From positions 620,001 through 684,000 of the forward strand of contig OY781097.1 in the NCBI GenBank assembly GCA_963676415.1: 64,000 nucleotides of DNA, given 5' to 3'. The notes under the pieces were generated by a model that saw only the letters and a list, made by a program, of their open reading frames with translations, was not told the origin of the DNA and did no database searches. Shown in pieces: positions 58,101 to 64,000 of this stretch. A program made the translations under genes and the position numbers. Position 1 is the first letter of the stretch; each line of letters starts with the position of its first letter. This stretch comes from G963662905 sp963676415 (GTDB taxonomy: Bacteria > Bacteroidota > Bacteroidia > Bacteroidales > WRLA01).

Positions 58101-58542
58101 AACCTCCTGCCGGATTCCTCTGGGAATTGATGTTAAAAACCGTGAATTAATTAAATTTTCGCAACAGAGCCTTGGCCTCGATGATTATTCCATTTACCTG
58201 GAAGACAATATTCTAAACACATTAACAGATTTAAAAGAATCTGAATACAGCGTTGAAGTCAATACGCCCCTGGAGGAAAGGTTCTTTCTTCACATTTATA
58301 AAACTACAGCATTACCCCCTGAGAATCAAGGGAATCAAATAAAGGCTTATTGTGCGCATGGACAAATTATAATTATAAACCAAAGCAGAGCGATAATACC
58401 ATATTTTATATACGACATCAGCGGCAGGCTCATTGAAAAGGGATCGGCATATCCGCAACGTAATATCATCAGGACCAAGGCTAAAAAAGGCGTTTATTTG
58501 ATCCATTGCGGTGCAGAATCAAGCATTTGCATTTTGTTGTAG
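55153..58542 (+). CDS. Secreted protein with two LamG domains
   Basis: A 1129-aa protein 18 nt after the previous gene. Signal peptide (ALVLFLSQISIFNIIAQ), LamG 1 at about 34-220 (SALDFDGTDDYVELASS ... IMDEVRIWNTALSEQQIREN), a linker with a DUF-like beta region, LamG 2 at about 395-590 (YTLNFGSGDYISSSDIP ... YIDEVRVWDHARSEEEIQNY), and then a segment YQLFRWDEPTNYWIIYSSDG and GKGYVL-type motif also seen in the 489-aa T9SS protein at 40736. The last 75 residues (IIIINQSRAIIPYFIYDISG, then GVYLIHCGAESS) look like a divergent T9SS sorting domain. LamG domains often bind sugars or proteins; the ligand is unknown. Confidence 0.82.
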   Translation: MISNKFIYQFALVLFLSQISIFNIIAQTADNYPGSALDFDGTDDYVELASSAAFNSSASFSVELWLKPQSMTGSHIVAQKGADWTLRIFEDPSKSSQSFAVVEFGINDNAQFSQLTISTASELIDQWVHICGVVDRSSGNEKLLVYVNGVAGSLVSNPAAITTGGSNIRLGESYPGIMDEVRIWNTALSEQQIRENQHLTQSASAIDLYAYIQFNEGSGSTAADATSNNHDGSLNNMNTSTCWLSSDGPFGGGSSNTQTEANGLVTFSGTDLSMNFSQQNGASITVTRIELAPNNNPVLFDSQYWVVNRFGSGNFEADLTFTVSEDITNDDAGTPSRIKLFSRASNSDDNWQNTAQASSADAANEQASFSDISGFSQFSLGRRLPAEQSSGYTLNFGSGDYISSSDIPSQLEAVSLEAWVYAKSLPGSNNRIITLAPEDAVIRHCGAEQQGQLHFYIKKKDGNLYGIRVDNTLKTNEWMHVCGTYDGSEMKVYCNGILLDSNTPNDGLYPPNGTMEIGASGESWDGYIDEVRVWDHARSEEEIQNYMYATLSGLEEGLISYYQLNEGTGSSTINVIGGGSGSLNNLDNSDWISSTAPVPYQSESDGSWASSGTWQSGQGVPTRSWSRVSVNNDLSLSDDVILKYLNINADASLSIDNAALTVTDSMDNAAGTTGLVINSASSGDATLIHNEPNIDATAKRYVNQSKWHYVSAPVIGQEISEDWMSNNSITNSPPYQLFRWDEPTNYWIIYSSDGIPVIFGDTHFGSAKGYVLTTSADHSLSFSGTLLAENISLPLTFNSDKGNGFHIIGNPFPCPIGITEDSESTGNFIAANSGLLDPDYQAIYLWNEEASYEYGADQYAVICNAGYSGPDQSSAISQDYIGLGQAFMVKVKESGNIAFDTNMRSHQNATFYKNQESWPGITLYAHGESGSSRCIIAFDEQMTYGLDRSYDVAKITSNQAISLYSRLVNDNGNKFAVQSIPLETSCRIPLGIDVKNRELIKFSQQSLGLDDYSIYLEDNILNTLTDLKESEYSVEVNTPLEERFFLHIYKTTALPPENQGNQIKAYCAHGQIIIINQSRAIIPYFIYDISGRLIEKGSAYPQRNIIRTKAKKGVYLIHCGAESSICILL

Positions 58543-58577
58543 CAGAAGAAGGATGCAATCTGGGCTGAACTATCCAA

Positions 58578-60935
58578 TCAGGGTTTCATCAGCATTTTCA
58601 CCAGCATTTCATGAAGCTGGGCATGATGAATCGGCTTGGTTATAAAGGCATTAAACCCTTCTTGGAAACACTTCTTGCGGTCTGCTTCTGACACATAGGC
58701 TGTTTGTGCAATTGCGAGGACATCGGGGTTTATTTCCCTGATTTCTTTTAAAGCTTCAAACCCGTTCTTTCGGGGCATTTTCAAATCGAGCAATACCAGT
58801 GGGATGGTTTTATATATTTTGAATAAATCTACTGCTTGTTCCCCATCAATTGCACGGATTACATGCAGGCCAAAAGAAGTCAGTATCGCTTCCAGCAATT
58901 CATAGCTGGCATTATCATCTTCTGCCAACAAAACCTGAAGGTTAGGCGGAAGTTTGATATCAGAAGGAATATCATGGGAATCAACAACCTGTATATTTGA
59001 AGTATTGAAAGGCAGGCACACATAAAAAACGGCTCCTTCTTCTTTACCGGATTCCAGCCATATATCCCCATCCATTAATTCCACCAAGGCTTTTGAAATT
59101 GACAGGCCCAAACCACTGCCTTCTTCCTCTTTGAGATGGCTTTCGTCCACCTGCCGGAAGCGTTCAAAAATTTTCTGGTGATACTCCTTCGGGATTCCCG
59201 GTCCGGTATCGCTCACCCATAGCAACAAATCATCGCCCGAAAGCCTGCAACCAATACGCACTTCCCCTTTTCGGGTAAATTTCAAGGCATTATTGATCAG
59301 GTTCGACATAATTTGCTCCAAACGTGTAGCATCAACCTTTATGGTTTTATCCAAAAGGGCATCGTCCACATCCAGGTAAAACCCAATCTGTTTTGAAACG
59401 GCTTCCACTTGAAAAAACAAAAACAACTCTTCCATCAGGTCGCCCAAACGGATATCAACCGGATTGAGCGTAATTTGCCCTGCGTCAATTTTCGAGATAT
59501 CGATCAGGTCATTTATCAATGAAAGCAGGCGCTTTGAACTATTGCGTATGATAGTCAGGTATTCCTTTTGCTTTTCTTTGTCCATTTCTTTTTCTGACAG
59601 CAGGTCAGCAAAGCCCATAATACCGTTCATGGGTGTACGGATTTCATGGCTCAGGTTGGCAAGGAAAGCAGATTTGAGCCGGTCACTTTCTTCTGCTTTA
59701 TCTCTTGCTATTTCGAGATGCTTGTTCACTTCGGAAAGCCTGATTCGCGATTCCTGAAGTTGATCGTTACGTTTTTTTAATATGCGTTCTGATTTTCTGC
59801 GCAGGCGGATATGATAGCTCAGGGCCACAATCACCAAACTAAGAAAAACAATAAGGCCAATTACAAACCAAATCAGAATACGGTATTTTTCATAAACAGA
59901 ATACGGTTTATTGATGATGATGCTGTTATCAGGCAAATCATTCAATTCGATATTATTGCTAATCAATTCGTTATAATCGAATTTATAAATCAAGTCGCCA
60001 CTATGAACAGGGATTTCGGAAGCTTTTTTGCCATAAAATATCTGCAAAACAAGCTCAGCGGCTACTCTGCCTTGTTGTTTTGGGCTGGTAATTTTACCTC
60101 CTATTGCCCCTATTCCAACCACATCCCAAATGCAATAAACAGGCAAATTACGGCAACGGGAAATCATCTCCAAACTTTCCTCTGCAGATAATATTGTGCG
60201 ATCCGGCTGAAGCAAATAGCTGGCCCAAAGCAAAGCTGAATTTTTTGGCAAGCGCTGTATTTCATTGCATAATTCCCCATAATTCATATTGTTGAGCAAG
60301 CGTACTTTTATTTCCGGATTTAATCTGGGTTTCTCCCTTAAAAAACGCTTTAGAAGCAATTGCCCGGTTTTTGTATTATCAGTGATAAAAGCAATGGTTC
60401 TTTTCTCCGGTTGCAGTTTCCCGATCAATTCTATCGTGCCAATAATATCATAATGTTCCCAGATACCGGTAAATTCGTCAAGACCAACAGCACGCGACGC
60501 GGCATAGTCGTTGATGCCACAAAAAACAACCGGCACATCGGGGAAAAGGGAATCGCCATATTGCATCACAAAATCCAGCGCATGATCATCGGAAGTAAGA
60601 ATGGCGCTAAAATCGACGTTTCTGAATTTATAGGTATATATTTCTGCCACCATTTGAAAATAGCGGTCATCAGCAAAACGCTTGGCATCAAGATAATTAA
60701 CAAAACACTCCACATGACCCACACTGTCAAAAACCTCTTTAACCCCACTCATTATCCGGTCGGTCCAATAGCTCCCTTCATGATAAGAATTAATAATCAA
60801 AACTTTACAACTTTTCTCAGTATCGCATTGCGCACTTGCTTTAAACGCTATCAGCGAAAAAGGGATAGCTATCAGCAGCATCCACAGAAGATGGCTGCGA
60901 GCAGGCTTGTTTTGATATGAATGATGGGATTCCAT
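58578..60935 (-). CDS. Hybrid histidine kinase with ABC-substrate-binding-type sensor
   Basis: A 785-aa protein: signal peptide (LLWMLLIAIPFSLIAFKASA), a periplasmic domain of the ABC_sub_bind type (residues about 45-330; CKVLIINSYHEGSYWTDRIM and AILTSDDHALDFVMQYGDS), a membrane span (about 350-375, ILIWFVIGLIVFLSLVIVAL), a HisKA domain (NLSHEIRTPMNGIMGFADLL, His near 430), an ATPase domain (NLINNALKFTRKGEV, SDTGPGIP, GSGLGLSISKA) and a C-terminal receiver (LLAEDDNASYE; LVLLDLKMPRKNG, Asp near 716). The start at 60935 is preferred since a -7 box (TATATTTG, minus strand) occupies 60961-60968, which would leave the ATG at 60959 outside the transcript. It has no separate DNA-binding domain. Confidence 0.9.
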   Translation of the reverse strand: MESHHSYQNKPARSHLLWMLLIAIPFSLIAFKASAQCDTEKSCKVLIINSYHEGSYWTDRIMSGVKEVFDSVGHVECFVNYLDAKRFADDRYFQMVAEIYTYKFRNVDFSAILTSDDHALDFVMQYGDSLFPDVPVVFCGINDYAASRAVGLDEFTGIWEHYDIIGTIELIGKLQPEKRTIAFITDNTKTGQLLLKRFLREKPRLNPEIKVRLLNNMNYGELCNEIQRLPKNSALLWASYLLQPDRTILSAEESLEMISRCRNLPVYCIWDVVGIGAIGGKITSPKQQGRVAAELVLQIFYGKKASEIPVHSGDLIYKFDYNELISNNIELNDLPDNSIIINKPYSVYEKYRILIWFVIGLIVFLSLVIVALSYHIRLRRKSERILKKRNDQLQESRIRLSEVNKHLEIARDKAEESDRLKSAFLANLSHEIRTPMNGIMGFADLLSEKEMDKEKQKEYLTIIRNSSKRLLSLINDLIDISKIDAGQITLNPVDIRLGDLMEELFLFFQVEAVSKQIGFYLDVDDALLDKTIKVDATRLEQIMSNLINNALKFTRKGEVRIGCRLSGDDLLLWVSDTGPGIPKEYHQKIFERFRQVDESHLKEEEGSGLGLSISKALVELMDGDIWLESGKEEGAVFYVCLPFNTSNIQVVDSHDIPSDIKLPPNLQVLLAEDDNASYELLEAILTSFGLHVIRAIDGEQAVDLFKIYKTIPLVLLDLKMPRKNGFEALKEIREINPDVLAIAQTAYVSEADRKKCFQEGFNAFITKPIHHAQLHEMLVKMLMKP

Positions 60936-60960
60936 GTTGGTAAAATTGCATGATTGCAAA

Positions 60961-60968
60961 CAAATATA
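60961..60968 (-). promoter_or_regulatory. -7 promoter box of the hybrid kinase gene
   Basis: On the minus strand TATATTTG matches TAnnTTTG 26 nt upstream of the ATG at 60935. The -33 region is not clear. Confidence 0.45.
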
Positions 60969-61257
60969 ATAAAAATATTATAAATATCACATTAGGGAAC
61001 CAGCTTTTATGAGCATAAATTTTGGAGGCCATCAATTGTTCAGTTGACGGAAACACGACCACAACGCCCATGCAACAGTGTTGCGCAGGCATTGAAACAC
61101 AGTTTCTGATAAAAGGAAGAAGACAAAAAATGAAAGGGAAAATGGGGCAACTAATGTTGGAGATCATCCACAGATTTTAGTGAACTCATTTGTTTTCAAC
61201 TTCCTGAGCCACGGTACATAACTTAAACAGTATATCGGCAGGAAGGCTCTTCGTTTT

Positions 61258-61301
61258 ATACCATCCGGTATTATACCGCTTGACATAATACCAAAAGGTA
61301 T
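61258..61301. promoter_or_regulatory. Two ATACC-N4-GGTAT palindromes 30 bp apart
   Basis: ATACC-ATCC-GGTAT at 61258-61271 and ATACC-AAAA-GGTAT at 61288-61301 have the same arms and centres exactly 30 bp apart (about three helical turns); a third half site ATACCG lies between. This looks like a paired operator, about 300 bp upstream of the hybrid kinase start and past the efflux operon terminator. The surrounding 60969-61318 holds no gene. A single related site (ATACC-ATTT-GGTAG) is at 45726. Confidence 0.45.
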
Positions 61302-61318
61302 AAAATTTCTTTAAAACA

Positions 61319-61352
61319 CAAAAAAAACGGAGCCACTCATAGCAGCTCCGTT
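61319..61352 (-). terminator. Rho-independent terminator of the efflux operon
   Basis: Read on the minus strand: AACGGAGC ... GCTCCGTT with an 11-nt loop followed by a run of T, 22 nt past the stop of the outer-membrane factor gene. Confidence 0.88.
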
Positions 61353-61373
61353 TTCAAAAGACATTTCCGTATT

Positions 61374-62786
61374 TTATTCCCCGTCAGGAGATTCAGCAGC
61401 GGATTTTTCTGCTTCGTTCAGCCATCCGCCACCTAAGGCCTTATAAAGCTGCACATAAGCGTCGATATAGTCCTTTTTGGTTTGGACGACTTGCAACTCA
61501 ATAGAAAAAAGTGAGCGTTCCGACTCCTGAACTTCGAGATAATCGGTTACACCGCCATTATAGCGTTCATAAGAAAGCTTTGCGGCATTACGGGCGGCTT
61601 TGAGCTGCTGCTCCCTTGCTTCCAGCTCCATTTTATAGGTCTGGATACTGATCAGGGCATCTTCTACTTCTTTAAAGGCATTGAGGGCAACATATTCGTA
61701 GTCAAAAACAGCTTGTTTGGCCAGTTCGCGTTCCATTTCCAGGTTATTTTTCAGTTTACTGAAATGGAACAATGGAGCCAGAATATTACCACTGATCGAC
61801 CAAAGCGGATCGCCGGAGAAGAGATTATCAATTTCCCCACTGGCATATCCACCACTGGCAGTAAGGCTCAATGATGGAAGCCGTGCTGCCTGAGCAACGC
61901 CAACTTGGGCAAATTGTGCATCAACTGCATAAGCAGCCTGTAGCACATCAGGGCGGCGCTGTAGCAGTTGAGAAGGGATACCGGCAGGAATATTTGGAGC
62001 AAACAGCTGATCCAGAAGGTTTTCCGTAACAGCAATTTCGCCCGAAGGCCGTCCGAGGAGCAAATTGATGGCATTTTCGGCTTGAGCGATCAAACGCTCA
62101 TACATCGGAATGGAAGCGTCGGCTTCAAAAGCCTGTATTTGTGCCTGATTGAGATCAATCTCAGGGATCACGCCTTCATTAAATCGTTCAGAAATAATAT
62201 TTAAAGATTCTTTACGGGATTTTGATGTACGGATGGCAATGCGCAGGCTTTGGTGATAATTGAGCAGATCGAGGTAAGCCGAACTGAGGCCGGCAATTAA
62301 ATCCATTTGCACTATACGCAATCCCATTTCCGTGCCCAGCATTTCGGCACGAGCTGCTTTGGAAGCGCTGCGGTATTTGCCCCAGAAATCGATTTCATAC
62401 GACAATGAAGGGGCAATATAAAAATTACTTGCTGTAGCTGGCAGGGCAGATGTCCCGGAGAAATTGCCACGGGAAGCTCCGGCGCTTACATCCAAGCTGG
62501 GAAACTGGTCTGCTTTGGCATAACCTAATGCCGCCCGTGCCTGTTCGATACGGCTGGCAGCGATGCGCACATCTTTGTTTTGTTGTAGCCCAAGGATGAT
62601 GAGCTCTTTCAATTCATCGTCCTGAACCAGGTTCCACCATTCCAGGTTTAAGAGGCTGTCTGTTTGATGGTCACTAAAACGGTATTGTTCCGGCGTTTCC
62701 AACTGAGCCTGAGGGAGTTCCCCGGTAATCGTACAACCGGAGACAATAAAAACCAATAGAATAAAATATATAATAATTTGTCTCAT
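61374..62786 (-). CDS. Outer-membrane efflux lipoprotein (TolC/OprM, NodT-like)
   Basis: The outer-membrane channel of a tripartite RND pump. From the chosen start it has 470 aa with lipoprotein signal MRQIIIYFILLVFIVSGC (lipobox VSGC). Family segments: WWNLVQDDELKELIILGLQQ, VRIAASRIEQARAALGYAKA, ASAGASRG, LSYEIDFWGKYRSASKAARA, RRPDVLQAAYAVDAQFAQVG and LSYERYNGGVTDYLEVQESE. A longer in-frame start at 62867 would overlap the pump gene and bury the lipobox, so 62786 was chosen, 4 nt after the pump stop. It is the last gene of the operon and is closed by a terminator. Confidence 0.94.
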   Translation of the reverse strand: MRQIIIYFILLVFIVSGCTITGELPQAQLETPEQYRFSDHQTDSLLNLEWWNLVQDDELKELIILGLQQNKDVRIAASRIEQARAALGYAKADQFPSLDVSAGASRGNFSGTSALPATASNFYIAPSLSYEIDFWGKYRSASKAARAEMLGTEMGLRIVQMDLIAGLSSAYLDLLNYHQSLRIAIRTSKSRKESLNIISERFNEGVIPEIDLNQAQIQAFEADASIPMYERLIAQAENAINLLLGRPSGEIAVTENLLDQLFAPNIPAGIPSQLLQRRPDVLQAAYAVDAQFAQVGVAQAARLPSLSLTASGGYASGEIDNLFSGDPLWSISGNILAPLFHFSKLKNNLEMERELAKQAVFDYEYVALNAFKEVEDALISIQTYKMELEAREQQLKAARNAAKLSYERYNGGVTDYLEVQESERSLFSIELQVVQTKKDYIDAYVQLYKALGGGWLNEAEKSAAESPDGE

Positions 62787-62790
62787 AAGG

Positions 62791-64000
62791 CTATACATTT
62801 TTATTTTGTGATTCTTCAAGGACTTTTTGTTTGTCCCGTTTTTTCTCATAACCGGCCAGCTTTCCAATTAAAACATAAAGCATCGGATAAAAGAACACAC
62901 CAATGAGTGTGGCAATAAAAAGTCCGCTGAACACGGCCATGCCCATTACTTTTCGGGCTTCTGCACCTGCTCCTGTAGCAATAAGAAGGGGGATAACCCC
63001 AAGCACAAATGAGAAAGCGGTCATCAGGATGGGCCGGAAGCGTATCGATGCCGATTCAATGGCGGCCTCAATCAATGATTTTCCTTCTTCAAATTTAATT
63101 TTTGCAAATTCAACAATCAGGATGGCATTTTTAGCGGCAAGGGCAATGAGGAGCACCAGTGCAATTTGCGCATAAACATTGTTTTCATAACTGGTACTGC
63201 CAAGGCGCGCCAGAAACAAGCCCAGCAAAGCTCCAAAAACAGCAAAAGGAATTCCGAGCAAAATACTAAACGGCAGCGACCAGCTTTCGTATTGAGCTGC
63301 CAGAATGAGGAAAACAAACAGAAGGGAGAAAACAAACACCACATATCCTGTCCCTCCGGATTCCTCTTCCTGATAGGAAAGTGCATTCCAGGCATAGCCC
63401 ATGTCTTCGGGCAGGGTTTGCTTTGCCACTTCTTTAAGTGCATTCATGGCTTCTGTTGAAGAATACCCCGGTGCAGGGGCGCCCATTACTTCTACTGATC
63501 GATAGAGGTTAAAACGGGTCGTAAAATCCGGCCCCGTAATTTCCTCAATTTCCACCAAAGTAGATAGGGGCACCATCTTCCCTTCATTGTTGATCACAAA
63601 AAAGTTTTCCAGTTCTTTAGGCCCTAAACGATATTCGGGTTCGGCCTGGACATAGGTTTTGTACAAACGTCCGAAGCGGTTAAAATCATTGACATACACA
63701 CCTCCCAGAAATGCGCCGATTGTAGTATGCAGATCACCGAGGTTTACACCGGTTTTCAGTACTTTATCACGGTTGACGTCCATAAATCGCATGGGCACAT
63801 TGGCTTTAAACGTTGTATATGCACTGCCTATTTCGGGGCGTGCATTGGCAGCCTGTATAAACTTCTGTGCGTTTTTGGCAAGATAATCCACAGAATTACC
63901 GCCTTTGTCCTGAACCATGATGCTGAAACCCGAACCTGTTCCCAGTCCCTGAATTGGAGGAGGTGCAAACGCAAATGCCTGTGCTTCGGGAATTGCCATA
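62791..64000 (-). CDS. RND efflux permease, C-terminal part (5' end outside window)
   Basis: The reading frame is open to the right edge and shows the last 402 residues of an AcrB/MexB-type (HAE1) inner-membrane pump. Visible: the porter-domain end (ARPEIGSAYTTFKANVPMRF; VYVNDFNRFGRLYKTYVQAE), the segment ALSYQEEESGG, and the last six membrane helices with VFVFSLLFVFLILAAQYESW, LAAKNAILIVEFAK and RFRPILMTAFSFVLGVIPL, followed by a short cytoplasmic tail. It exports hydrophobic compounds using the proton gradient. The adaptor gene is expected further upstream, outside the window. Confidence 0.95.
   Translation of the reverse strand, partial: MAIPEAQAFAFAPPPIQGLGTGSGFSIMVQDKGGNSVDYLAKNAQKFIQAANARPEIGSAYTTFKANVPMRFMDVNRDKVLKTGVNLGDLHTTIGAFLGGVYVNDFNRFGRLYKTYVQAEPEYRLGPKELENFFVINNEGKMVPLSTLVEIEEITGPDFTTRFNLYRSVEVMGAPAPGYSSTEAMNALKEVAKQTLPEDMGYAWNALSYQEEESGGTGYVVFVFSLLFVFLILAAQYESWSLPFSILLGIPFAVFGALLGLFLARLGSTSYENNVYAQIALVLLIALAAKNAILIVEFAKIKFEEGKSLIEAAIESASIRFRPILMTAFSFVLGVIPLLIATGAGAEARKVMGMAVFSGLFIATLIGVFFYPMLYVLIGKLAGYEKKRDKQKVLEESQNKNV

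Overview
This window comes from a Bacteroidota chromosome, most like the order Bacteroidales/Marinilabiliales; I do not assign a genus. The reasons are: an lpxD / lpxC-fabZ fusion / lpxA / ABC ATPase / efp / lpxD-like gene order, several genes with C-terminal type IX secretion (T9SS) sorting domains, BACON and PKD domains in secreted proteins, promoters with the Bacteroidota -7 box TAnnTTTG, and a REP-associated tyrosine transposase. No rRNA, tRNA or CRISPR array was seen.

Layout. 1-6.3 kb (minus strand): the 5' part of a thioredoxin-like/glutaredoxin fusion, then the lipid A cluster with efp. 6.3-7.0 kb: a gene-free stretch with a small inverted-repeat element flanked by an 8-bp target duplication. 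7-20.7 kb: housekeeping and metabolism: a ClC channel/antiporter, pdxJ, tcdA, a TatD hydrolase, prfA, pyrF, ilvE, a DUF2148 protein, rocD, a YceI protein and a MATE transporter, with a few hypothetical proteins. 20.8-24.2 kb: a lipoprotein, then an AbiE-type toxin-antitoxin pair whose toxin gene is split by a 173-bp palindromic insert. 24.3-29.3 kb: a 1396-aa multidomain protein with a PEP-synthase-like ATP-binding end, divergent from a NarL-type regulator that lacks the phosphoacceptor aspartate. 29.3-32.6 kb: three copies of a long intergenic repeat around a small T9SS protein. 32.6-35.7 kb: a polyferredoxin membrane protein with a DUF362 protein, and a small membrane protein. 35.8-45.7 kb: a TPR histidine kinase and response regulator, divergent from a 58-aa zinc-finger microprotein and three cell-surface proteins (YadA-like/S74-like, T9SS, PKD/BACON/T9SS). 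46.0-47.2 kb: a broken REP transposase between inverted REPs, followed by the fourth copy of the long repeat. 47.4-48.8 kb: gdhA. 49-58.5 kb: two giant secreted LamG proteins. 58.6-60.9 kb: a hybrid histidine kinase with an ABC-substrate-binding-type sensor. 61.4-64 kb: the outer-membrane factor and the C-terminal part of an RND pump.

How the parts fit. The conserved blocks (lipid A synthesis, translation factors, amino-acid, pyrimidine and vitamin B6 metabolism) are ordinary. The accessory content is of two kinds: secreted/surface proteins paired with two-component regulators, and an unusual density of small non-autonomous palindromic elements. Two of these elements sit inside coding genes (the abiEii toxin and the REP transposase), and in both cases removing the insert restores one reading frame. 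Three copies of a further palindromic family lie just 3' of stop codons. These elements are the most interesting structures here.
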